Below the pieces are notes generated by a model. That model saw nothing but the letters and a program-made list of their open reading frames with translations. It was not told the DNA's origin and made no database searches. Position numbers and translations under genes: made by a program. Shown here piece after piece: positions 45,185-52,971 of a DNA stretch of 64,000 nt (the first letter of the stretch is position 1; each line of letters starts with the position of its first letter). This DNA is from JAEUPI01 sp046348365 (lineage in GTDB: Bacteria; Pseudomonadota; Gammaproteobacteria; Burkholderiales; Burkholderiaceae_C): positions 62,001 through 126,000 of the forward strand of contig JAXMEL010000001.1 of the NCBI GenBank assembly GCA_046348365.1, written 5' to 3'.

Positions 45185-46870
45185 TCAGTCGCGCGCGTAG
45201 ATGTCGACGTCCTTGGTTTCCTTGATGAACAGCGAGCCGACCACGAAGGTCATCATCGCGATCACGATCGGGTACCACAGGCCGCTGTAGATGTTGCCCT
45301 GCGCGGCCACGATCGAGAAGCCGATCGCCGGCAGGAAGCCGCCGAACCAGCCGTTGCCGATGTGATAGGGCAGGCTCATCGAGGTGTAGCGGATGCGCGT
45401 GGGGAACAGCTCCACCAGCATCGCCGCGATCGGGCCGTAGACCATGGTCACGTAGACCACGAGGATGGTCAGGATCAGCACCAGCATCCACCAGTTGTAG
45501 CTGCCGGCGGGGATCGGGTCGGCCTTGGCGGGGTAGCCGGCGGCGTTGAGCGCGTCGCGCACTTCCTTCTCGAAGCGCGGCTTGGCGTCCTTGGCGTCGG
45601 GCTGGTTGGCCGCGTAGCCGACGATCTCCTTGTCGCCGACCTTGACCGTGGCCACCTTGACGTCGGCCTTCTCGACCTTGTCGTAGTTGACGCCGGAGTT
45701 CGACAGGAAGGTGCGCGTCAGGTCGCACGCGGTGGTGAACTTGGCGATGCCCGTCAGGTTCAGGATCAGGTTGCAGTCGCCCGGGGGCGCCACCACCGTG
45801 ACCGGCGACTTGTGGATCGCGGCCTGCAGCTTCGGGTTGGCGTAGGTGGTCAGCGCGTTGAACAGCGGGAAGTACGTCACCGCGGCCAGCAGGCAGCCGG
45901 CCATGATGATCTTCTTGCGGCCGATCTTGTCGGACAGCGATCCGAAGAAGATGAAGAACGGCGTGCCGAGGATTAGCGACAGCGCGATCAGCACGTTGGC
46001 CGTCGGCCCGTCGACCTTGAGGAACGACTGCAGGAAGAACAGGGCGTAGAACTGGCCCGTGTACCAGACCACCGCCTGGCCGGCGGTGCCGCCGATGAGC
46101 GCCAGGATCACGATCTTCAGGTTGTTCCACTGACCGAACGATTCCGACAGCGGCGCCTTCGAGGTCTTGCCCTCGGCCTTCATGCGCGCGAACGCCGGCG
46201 ACTCGCTGAGCTTCAGCCGGATCCAGATCGACACCACGAGCAGGATGCCGGAGACGGCGTACGGGATGCGCCAGCCCCACTTGGCGAATTCGGCCTCGCC
46301 CATGTACAGCCGCGTGCCCAGGATCACCATCAGCGCGAGCATCAGGCCCACGGTGGCGGTGGTCTGGATCCACGAGGTGTAGGCGCCGCGCCGGCCGTGC
46401 GGTGCGTGCTCGGCCACGTAGGTGGCGGCGCCGCCGTACTCGCCGCCGAGGGCCAGCCCCTGCAGCAGCCGCAGCGCGATCAGCGAGATCGGCGCCGCCA
46501 TGCCCCAGGTGGCGTAGTTGGGCAGGAACGCGACCAGGAAGGTCGACATGCCCATGATCACGATCGTGATCAGGAAGGTGTACTTGCGCCCCACCAGGTC
46601 GCCCAGCCGCCCGAACACGATGGCGCCGAACGGCCGCACCGCGAAGCCGGCGGCGAAGGCGAGCAGCGTGAAGATGTCGCGCGTGGCCGGGTCGAGCGCG
46701 CTGAAGAAGTTGGCCGCGATGATCGCCGCCATCACGCCGAACAGGTAGAAGTCGTACCACTCGAACACCGTGCCGAGCGACGACGCGAAGATCACCATGC
46801 GTTCGTCGGCGGTCATCGGGCGGGGTTCGGCGCTGACGGTGCGAGCGCCTCGCGAATCCGCAATGGCCAT
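45185..46870 (-). CDS. MHS-type MFS transporter with large periplasmic loop
   Basis: 561 aa, ~12 membrane helices. Metabolite:H+ symporter signatures: GTVFEWYDFYLFG (33-45), RPFGAIVFGRLGDLVGRK (79-96), LQGLALGGEYGGAATYVAEHAP (136-157, named by its ends), LSDKIGRKK. Helices 9 and 10 are separated by a ~115-residue hydrophilic insert (~342-458) with C366 and C382 that should lie in the periplasm. Related to ProP/ShiA; substrate probably a carboxylate or betaine-like solute. ATG at 46870 has GGAGA 9 bases upstream. Confidence 0.87.
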   Translation of the reverse strand: MAIADSRGARTVSAEPRPMTADERMVIFASSLGTVFEWYDFYLFGVMAAIIAANFFSALDPATRDIFTLLAFAAGFAVRPFGAIVFGRLGDLVGRKYTFLITIVIMGMSTFLVAFLPNYATWGMAAPISLIALRLLQGLALGGEYGGAATYVAEHAPHGRRGAYTSWIQTTATVGLMLALMVILGTRLYMGEAEFAKWGWRIPYAVSGILLVVSIWIRLKLSESPAFARMKAEGKTSKAPLSESFGQWNNLKIVILALIGGTAGQAVVWYTGQFYALFFLQSFLKVDGPTANVLIALSLILGTPFFIFFGSLSDKIGRKKIIMAGCLLAAVTYFPLFNALTTYANPKLQAAIHKSPVTVVAPPGDCNLILNLTGIAKFTTACDLTRTFLSNSGVNYDKVEKADVKVATVKVGDKEIVGYAANQPDAKDAKPRFEKEVRDALNAAGYPAKADPIPAGSYNWWMLVLILTILVVYVTMVYGPIAAMLVELFPTRIRYTSMSLPYHIGNGWFGGFLPAIGFSIVAAQGNIYSGLWYPIVIAMMTFVVGSLFIKETKDVDIYARD

Positions 46871-46895
46871 TTGGGTTGTCTCCGATTTGTAGTGG

Positions 46896-47042
46896 GGTCG
46901 ACCGCAGCGGGTCGACACACGAAACACTCTTGACGGGGCGCCTTACCGGTTTCTTACCGTGCGCGGCCGATCTGGATAGTCCTCATAGGGTTTCCACGAG
47001 CGCAGTGGCCTGCGAGGGGGGGCTGCGTAAGAAACGAGTAAG
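46896..47042. promoter_or_regulatory. Divergent regulatory region with paired direct-repeat sites
   Basis: The 232-base gap between the MFS gene and the 98-aa gene holds two copies of one site in inverted orientation: CTTACCGGTTTCTTAC at 46942-46957 (plus strand) and CTTACTCGTTTCTTAC at 47042-47027 (minus strand). Each is a direct repeat CTTAC-N6-CTTAC (11-bp period), the layout bound by OmpR/PmrA-type regulators. After the plus-strand site, TCTTAC and GATAGT (46975-46980) are 17 bases apart and could be a weak promoter. A palindromic GGTCGACC-N5-GGGTCGAC (46896-46916) lies close to the MFS start. Confidence 0.55.
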
Positions 47043-47102
47043 GCCGCCGCGCGCAGATCGGCACATGCGCAACAAGCCGAGCGTGCCTCGCATGTCTTGC
47101 CC

Positions 47103-47399
47103 ATGGCGGTGTTGTTGAAATACCTGCAGCTGCTGCTGTTCATTCCGCTGCTCGCGCTCGCCGGGCAGGGCGTGCTGCACGTGCTGGCCGGCGAGCGGCG
47201 CGAGTCCAATGTCTTCTACCGCCTGCTGCGCTGGCTGTCGTGGCCGCTGGCCGCGCCGCTGCGCCGCGCGCTGCCCGCGGCGCTGTCACCGGCCGGCGCG
47301 GGCTGGGCGGTGTTCGGCATCGTTGCCGGTGCCTACGCGGCCGTGACGCTGTCGCGCATCGCGTGGTGCCTGCACATCGGCGTGGCGGCCTGCCGCTGA
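47103..47399 (+). CDS. Small membrane protein upstream of a sodium symporter
   Basis: 98 aa. Two membrane helices (about 5-24, YLQLLLFIPLLALAGQGVLH, and 65-88, AVFGIVAGAYAAVTLSRIAW) joined by a basic cytoplasmic loop with several arginines. Directly precedes the DUF4212 gene by three bases, so it is probably part of the symporter operon. Family not recognised. Confidence 0.6.
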   Translation: MAVLLKYLQLLLFIPLLALAGQGVLHVLAGERRESNVFYRLLRWLSWPLAAPLRRALPAALSPAGAGWAVFGIVAGAYAAVTLSRIAWCLHIGVAACR

Positions 47400-47402
47400 A
47401 GG

Positions 47403-47678
47403 GTGCCGGTGGCCGCGCCGACCCTGGACCCGCGCCGCGAACGCCATTGGCGCGGCAACCGGCGCCTCACCGCGGCGCTGCTCGCGCTGTGGTTCCTCGT
47501 CACGTTCGGGCTCGTGTTCTTCGCGCGCGAGCTGCGGTTCACATTCTTCGGCTGGCCGTTCGGCGTGTGGGTCACCGCGCAGGGCGCGATCATCGTCTAC
47601 GGGCTGATCATCTGGGTCTACCAGCTGCGCATGAACCGGCTCGACCGCGCGTGCGAGCTGGCCGACGGCGACGACTGA
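47403..47678 (+). CDS. DUF4212 small subunit of sodium:solute symporter
   Basis: 91 aa, GTG start (47403 or 47409). RRERHWRGNRRLTAALLALWFLVTFGLVFFARELRF, here given by its parts: a conserved RxxxHWRxNxRLT start, one helix, FFGWPFGVWVTAQGA and a second helix IIVYGLIIWVYQLRM. This matches the small membrane protein (TIGR03647/DUF4212 type) always found next to VC_2705-type symporters. Its stop is one base before the symporter start. Confidence 0.88.
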   Translation: MPVAAPTLDPRRERHWRGNRRLTAALLALWFLVTFGLVFFARELRFTFFGWPFGVWVTAQGAIIVYGLIIWVYQLRMNRLDRACELADGDD

Positions 47679-47679
47679 C

Positions 47680-49785
47680 GTGACAGCACCCGCACGCAGC
47701 GAGCCCAAGGCCTTCAAGGCGCAGCTCGACCGCGTCTACTTCGCCTACACCTGCGGCTTCCTGGTCTTCACGCTGCTGCTGTTCCTGCTGGAGCAGATCG
47801 GCGTGGCGCGCAACTGGATCGGTGGCCTGTTCCTGCTGAGCACGGTGGCGCTGTATGCCGGCATCGGCGTGCTGTGCCGAACCACCGATGTCGACCAGTA
47901 CTACGTGGCCGGCCGGCAGGTGCCGGCCGTCTACAACGGCATGGCCACCGGCGCCGACTGGATGAGCGCGGCCTCGTTCATCGGCATGGCCGGCACGGTG
48001 TACCTGAGCGGCTTCGGCGGCCTGGCGTTCGTGCTCGGCTGGACCGGCGGCTACTGCCTGGTGGCGCTGCTGCTGGCGCCGTACCTGCGCCGCTTCGGCC
48101 AGTACACGATCCCCGACTTCCTGGGCGCGCGCTACGAGAGCAACGTGCCGCGCGCGGTGGGCGCGGCCTCGGCGATCCTGTGCTCGTTCGTCTACATCGT
48201 GGCGCAGATCTACGGCGTGGGGCTGATCACCGCGCGCCTCACGGGCTTCGCCTTCGAGATGGGCGTGTTCATCGGCCTCGGCGGCATCCTGGTGTGTTCG
48301 TTCCTCGGCGGCATGCGCGCCGTCACCTGGACGCAGGTGGCGCAGTACGTCATCCTCATCGTCGCGTACATCGCGCCGGTGGTGTGGCTGTCGGTCAAGC
48401 AGACGGGCAACCCGGTGCCGCAGGCGGTCTACGGCTACCAGATGGCCAAGATCACCGAACTGGAGCGGCGGCTGATCGACGACCCCAAGGAGAAGGAGGT
48501 GGTCGAGATCCTGCGCTCGCGCGTGGTCGAGTACGACTGGAAGCTGCGCAACCCGGCGGCCGCGCTGGCCACCGAGCGCGAGAACGCCGAGCGGCGGCTG
48601 GCCGAGCTGCGCGCCGCCAAGGCCGGCGTGCGCGAACTGCAGGCCGCCGCGCGCGAACTGGCGGCGCTGCCGAAGAGCACCGACGAGGCGATCAAGCTCT
48701 GGAGCGCGGCGCGCGCCAGCGCCGCGGCGCGCGCGGCGCCGCTGGCCGGCATGCCGCCGCAGGCGCAGGCCTTCGCCGGCGACCCCGACGGCGATGCCGA
48801 GGCGCGGCGCACGTTCGAGCTGTCGCGGCGCAACTTCCTGGCGCTGGTGTTCTGCCTGATGGTGGGCACCGCGGCGCTGCCGCACATCCTCACGCGTTGC
48901 TACACCACGCCGTCGGTGCGCGAGGCGCGCGTGTCGGTCACGTGGAGCCTGTTCTTCATCGCGCTGCTGTACGTCACGGCGCCGGCGCTCGCGGTGCTGG
49001 TGAAGTTCGAGGTCTTCAGCCACCTGGTGGGCATCTCGTTCGACCAGCTGCCGGCGTGGACGGCCGCGTGGTCGAAGGTCGATCCGTCGCTGCTGGCGAT
49101 CAGCGACCTCAACAAGGACGGCATCGTGCAGCTCGGCGAGATCCGCATCGGCGCCGACATCATCGTGCTGGCGATGCCCGAGATCGCGCAGCTGCCGTAC
49201 GTGATCTCGGGCCTCGTGGCCGCCGGCGGGCTGGCGGCGGCGCTGTCGACCGCCGACGGCCTGCTGCTGACGATCGCCAACGCGCTCAGCCACGACACCT
49301 ACTTCCGCATGATCAACCCGCAGGCCAGGCCCTCGCGCCGCGTCGCGATGTCGAAGGTGATCCTGCTCGTCACCGCGATCGTGGCCGCCTACGTGGCGGC
49401 GCAAAAGCCCGCCGAGATCCTGTTCATGGTGTCGGCGGCGTTTTCGCTGGCGGCCGCGGCGTTCTTCCCGGCGCTGGTGCTCGGCGTGTTCTGGAAGCGC
49501 GCCAACCGCTGGGGCGCCACCGCCGGCATGCTCGCCGGGCTGGGCACGACGCTGTACTACCTGGTGAGCACCGAGCCCTGGATGCGCGGCGTGTTCGGCA
49601 TCACGCGGCCGATCGAACTGTGGTGGGGCATCCAGCCGATCTCGGCCGGCGTGTTCGGCGTGCCGGTGGGCTTCGCGGTGATCGTGATCGTGAGCCTGCT
49701 CACGCCGCGCCCGGGGCCGGCGATGTCGGACTGGATCGACCGCCTGCGCGTGCCGGTGGAGCGCCCGCGCGAGACGGCACCTTAG
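47680..49785 (+). CDS. VC_2705-type sodium:solute symporter, enlarged
   Basis: 701 aa, GTG start, SSS family near acetate permease ActP. Signature pieces: DVDQYYVAGRQVPAVYNGMATGADWMSAASF (70-100, by its ends) and ALPHILTRCYTTPSVREAR. Two extra parts stand out: a charged helical insert at ~245-382 between membrane helices (ELERRLIDDPKEKEVVEIL, ERENAERRLAEL) and a loop at 476-487, DLNKDGIVQLGE, which fits the EF-hand Ca2+ loop (acidic or Asn at 1, 3, 5; Gly at 6; Glu at 12). Imports a monocarboxylate such as acetate or lactate with Na+, by family. Confidence 0.88.
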   Translation: MTAPARSEPKAFKAQLDRVYFAYTCGFLVFTLLLFLLEQIGVARNWIGGLFLLSTVALYAGIGVLCRTTDVDQYYVAGRQVPAVYNGMATGADWMSAASFIGMAGTVYLSGFGGLAFVLGWTGGYCLVALLLAPYLRRFGQYTIPDFLGARYESNVPRAVGAASAILCSFVYIVAQIYGVGLITARLTGFAFEMGVFIGLGGILVCSFLGGMRAVTWTQVAQYVILIVAYIAPVVWLSVKQTGNPVPQAVYGYQMAKITELERRLIDDPKEKEVVEILRSRVVEYDWKLRNPAAALATERENAERRLAELRAAKAGVRELQAAARELAALPKSTDEAIKLWSAARASAAARAAPLAGMPPQAQAFAGDPDGDAEARRTFELSRRNFLALVFCLMVGTAALPHILTRCYTTPSVREARVSVTWSLFFIALLYVTAPALAVLVKFEVFSHLVGISFDQLPAWTAAWSKVDPSLLAISDLNKDGIVQLGEIRIGADIIVLAMPEIAQLPYVISGLVAAGGLAAALSTADGLLLTIANALSHDTYFRMINPQARPSRRVAMSKVILLVTAIVAAYVAAQKPAEILFMVSAAFSLAAAAFFPALVLGVFWKRANRWGATAGMLAGLGTTLYYLVSTEPWMRGVFGITRPIELWWGIQPISAGVFGVPVGFAVIVIVSLLTPRPGPAMSDWIDRLRVPVERPRETAP

Positions 49786-50696
49786 CCCAGGAACTCGTGG
49801 AGCCGCGCGGCCAGCGCCTCGGGCCGGTCGAAGTGCACCATGTGGCCGCAGGCCGCGAGCCGCGTGCGCTCGAGCGTCGGCACCACCGCGATGCGCGCCT
49901 CGAAGTCGCTGCGCGGGTAGCGGTGGCCCCACCAGCGGTCGGGATCGGTCTCGTCGCCTTCGACCCACAGCGTCGGCGCCTCGATCAGCTTCCAGCCCTC
50001 GACCGCCTCGTCCCTGCGATAGAGCACCGGGTTCACGCGCTTGTGCGCCGGGTCGCCGAGCAGGTGCCAGCGGCCGTCGCGGCGGCACTCGGCCCAGTGC
50101 GCGGCCAGCCAGGCGGCGCGGTCGCTCTGGAGGCGCGGGTTGTTCTTCTGCAGCCGCGCGGCCACCTCGCCGAGCGTGGCGTAGCTGCGCAGCGAGCGCG
50201 GCGCCTTCAGCTCGTCGAGCCATTGCCGCAGCCGCTTGGGCGCCTGCTCGGGCTGCGTCTCGGGCATGCCGAAGCCCTCGACGTTGACGAGCCGGCGCAC
50301 GCGCGCGGGCCGCACGCCGGCATAGCTCATCGCGATGTTGCCGCCCATGCTGTGGCCGAGCAGATCCACCGGCGCCTGCGGCGAGAGGGCATCGAGCAGC
50401 GCGTCGAGGTCGCCCAGGTAGTCGTGGAACCAGTAGCTGTCCACCGGCGGCGCCTGGGTGCGGCCGAAGCCGCGCCAGTCGATCGCGGCGATGGCGCGGC
50501 CGCCGTGCATCGCGTCGACGACGAACTGGAACGACGCACCCACGTCCATCCAGCCGTGCGTGAGCACGAGCAGCGGGCGCTCGGCGCTCACCTGCGCCGG
50601 CGTGCCCCAGATCTGCACGTGGTGGCGCAGGCCGCGCGCGGGGATGAAGTAGCTTTGCGCCACGCGGCGCGGTTCGTAGATGCCGGCATCGCTCAT
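49782..50696 (-). CDS. Alpha/beta hydrolase
   Basis: 304 aa. Oxyanion region LTHGWMDVGASF (45-56), nucleophile S116 in GHSMGG, an acidic residue in WVEGDETDPDRWW, and the catalytic His in CGHMVHFDRPEAL near the end. Cytosolic esterase or epoxide-hydrolase-like enzyme; substrate unknown. Its TAA stop overlaps the symporter's stop on the other strand. The frame is open upstream of 50696 but the region lacks conserved sequence. Confidence 0.87.
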   Translation of the reverse strand: MSDAGIYEPRRVAQSYFIPARGLRHHVQIWGTPAQVSAERPLLVLTHGWMDVGASFQFVVDAMHGGRAIAAIDWRGFGRTQAPPVDSYWFHDYLGDLDALLDALSPQAPVDLLGHSMGGNIAMSYAGVRPARVRRLVNVEGFGMPETQPEQAPKRLRQWLDELKAPRSLRSYATLGEVAARLQKNNPRLQSDRAAWLAAHWAECRRDGRWHLLGDPAHKRVNPVLYRRDEAVEGWKLIEAPTLWVEGDETDPDRWWGHRYPRSDFEARIAVVPTLERTRLAACGHMVHFDRPEALAARLHEFLG

Positions 50697-50757
50697 GGGA
50701 CAGCACTGTAGGGCAGCGCGCGCCGGCGGCCTGTTGCGCCGGTGACAGAATCGATGC

Positions 50758-51240
50758 ATGACCACGCCCTTCACCCTGCGCGGCGCCGAGCCGCGCGACG
50801 TGTCGGCCATCGTCGGCCTGATCACCGAGCTGGCCGAATTCGAGCAGCTGACGCACCTGCTGCAGCTGACGCGAGAGACGCTGCACCCGCACCTGTTCGG
50901 CCCGAAGCCGGTGGTGGAGTCGGTGGTCGGCGAGGTCGATGGCGAGGTGGTGGCGTTCGCGCTCTTCTTCACCAACTTCTCGACCTTCCTCGCCAAGCCG
51001 GGGCTTTATCTCGAAGACCTGTACGTGAAGCCGGCGCACCGCAGCCGAGGCATCGGCCGCGCGATGCTGGAGCACCTGGGCGCGCTGGCCGTCGAGCGCG
51101 GCTACGGCCGCTTCGAGTGGAGCGTGCTCGACTGGAACGAGCACGCGATCCGCTTCTACGAGAAGATGGGCGCGTCGATGCTGCCCGAGTGGCGCATCTG
51201 CCGCGTCACCGGGCCGGCGCTGCAGCGCTTCGCACGCTGA
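50758..51240 (+). CDS. GNAT family N-acetyltransferase
   Basis: 160 aa. Acetyl-CoA-binding motif A is YVKPAHRSRGIGRAML (about 87-102), with R/Q-x-x-G-x-G/A as RSRGIG, and motif B is WNEHAIRFYEKMGA. The FFTNFSTFLAKPGLYLEDLYV stretch is typical of the spermidine/thialysine acetyltransferase group. Twelve bases before the acyl-CoA synthetase gene. Confidence 0.87.
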   Translation: MTTPFTLRGAEPRDVSAIVGLITELAEFEQLTHLLQLTRETLHPHLFGPKPVVESVVGEVDGEVVAFALFFTNFSTFLAKPGLYLEDLYVKPAHRSRGIGRAMLEHLGALAVERGYGRFEWSVLDWNEHAIRFYEKMGASMLPEWRICRVTGPALQRFAR

Positions 51241-51252
51241 CGGAGCGCGCGC

Positions 51253-52971
51253 ATGAGCGCCGACGACCGCTACGACGCCATTCACGGCAGCTTCCGCTGG
51301 CACGTGCCGGCGCGCTTCAACATCGCCGAGGTGTGCTGCGCGCGCTGGGCGCGCGACACGCCCGATGCGGTGGCCGTGCGCATCGAGCTGGCCGACGGCA
51401 CGCGGCTGCGCGTGAGCTACGGCCAGCTGAAACGCCAGGCCGACCGCGCCGCCAACGCCCTGCGCGCGCTCGGCGTGCAGCGCGGCGACCGCGTGGCGAT
51501 CGTGATGCCGCAGCGCATCGAGACCGCGGTCGCGCACATGGCGGTCTACCAGCTCGGCGCGGTGGCGATGCCGCTGTCGATGCTGTTCGGCGCCGAGGCC
51601 TTGCAGTACCGCCTGCACGACAGCGAGGCCGTGTGCGCCATCGTCGACGAGAGCGCGATCGACAACCTGCTCGTCGCACGCGCCGGTGCGCCGGCGTTGC
51701 GCCACGTGCTCGCGGTCGGCGCCGCGCACGGGCGCGGTGACGTGAACTGGCAGGACGCACTGCGCGCGGCGCCCGACGGTTTCGTGCCCGTGGACACCGC
51801 GGCCGACGATCCGGCGGTGCTGATCTACACCAGCGGCACCACCGGCCCGCCGAAGGGCGCGTTGATCGCGCACCGCGGGCTGATCGGCAACCTCAGCGGC
51901 TTCGTCTGCAGCCAGAACTTCTTTCCGCAGCACGATGCAGTGTTCTGGTCACCCGCCGACTGGGCGTGGACGGGCGGGCTGATGGATGCATTGCTGCCGA
52001 CGCTGTACTTCGGCCGCGAGATCGTCGGCAGCATCGGCCGCTTCGATGCGCTGCGCGCGTTCGAGCTGATGCAGCGCTACCGCGTGACGCACACCTTCTT
52101 GTTCCCCACCGCGCTGAAGGCGATGATGAAGGCGGTGCCGGCGCCGCGCGAACGCTATGACCTGAAGCTACGCGCGATCATGAGCGCCGGCGAGGCGGTG
52201 GGCGACGCGGTGTTCGCCTACTGCCGCGAGCGCTTGAGCGTGACCGTCAACGAGATGTTCGGCCAGACCGAGATCAACTACATCGTCGGCAACTGCGGCC
52301 GCTCGCTCGATGCACGAGGTCGCCCCGCCGCCGGCTGGCCCGCGCGCGCCGGCAGCATGGGCCGGCCGTACCCCGGCCATCGCGTCGCGGTGATCGACGA
52401 CGACGGCCGCGAGTGCCCGCGCGGCACGCCGGGCGACGTGGCCGTGCACCGGCTCGACATCCACGGCGACCCCGACCCGGTGTTCTTCCTCGGCTACTGG
52501 CGCAACGACGCAGCCACACGCGCGAAGTTCACGGGCAGCCCCGACGACAGCTGGTGCCGCACCGGCGACACCGCGGTGATGGATGCCGACGGCTACCTCT
52601 GGTACCAGGGCCGCAGCGACGACATGTTCAAGGCCGCTGGCTACCGCATCGGGCCGAGCGAGGTGGAGAACTGCCTCGTCAAGCACCCGGCGGTGGCCAA
52701 CGCCGCGGTGGTGCCCAAGCCCGACGCCGAGCGCGGCGCGCTGGTCAAGGCCTACGTGGTGCTCGCGCCGGGCTTCGCGGGCGATGCGGCGCTGATCGAG
52801 CAGCTGCAGCAGCACGTGCGGGGCCAGCTCGCGCCGTACGAGTACCCGAAGGAGATCGAGTTCATCGACGCGCTGCCGATGACCACCACCGGCAAGGTGC
52901 AGCGCAACGTGCTGCGCCGGCGCGAGCAGGAGCGCGCCGGTGCGCAAGGCCGCTACCAGCTCAACGGATAG
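51253..52971 (+). CDS. Acyl-CoA synthetase (AMP-forming)
   Basis: 572 aa ANL enzyme. P-loop YTSGTTGPPKGAL (near 193-205), A5 motif FGQTEIN, hinge and A7-A8 TGDTAVMDADGYLWYQGRSDD and AAGYRIGPSEVE, and the catalytic lysine in TTGKVQRNVLR near the C-terminus. Activates a short- or medium-chain acid to its CoA thioester. The ATG at 51253 follows the GNAT gene closely. It ends 18 bases inside the convergent DUF5666 gene. Confidence 0.9.
   Translation: MSADDRYDAIHGSFRWHVPARFNIAEVCCARWARDTPDAVAVRIELADGTRLRVSYGQLKRQADRAANALRALGVQRGDRVAIVMPQRIETAVAHMAVYQLGAVAMPLSMLFGAEALQYRLHDSEAVCAIVDESAIDNLLVARAGAPALRHVLAVGAAHGRGDVNWQDALRAAPDGFVPVDTAADDPAVLIYTSGTTGPPKGALIAHRGLIGNLSGFVCSQNFFPQHDAVFWSPADWAWTGGLMDALLPTLYFGREIVGSIGRFDALRAFELMQRYRVTHTFLFPTALKAMMKAVPAPRERYDLKLRAIMSAGEAVGDAVFAYCRERLSVTVNEMFGQTEINYIVGNCGRSLDARGRPAAGWPARAGSMGRPYPGHRVAVIDDDGRECPRGTPGDVAVHRLDIHGDPDPVFFLGYWRNDAATRAKFTGSPDDSWCRTGDTAVMDADGYLWYQGRSDDMFKAAGYRIGPSEVENCLVKHPAVANAAVVPKPDAERGALVKAYVVLAPGFAGDAALIEQLQQHVRGQLAPYEYPKEIEFIDALPMTTTGKVQRNVLRRREQERAGAQGRYQLNG

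Noticed and set aside
47608..51933. A 1441-codon open frame on the minus strand
   Set aside because: It runs antisense to the symporter, GNAT and synthetase genes, is rich in His/Arg/Ala/Gln as expected for the reverse of GC-rich codons, and shows no family motif.
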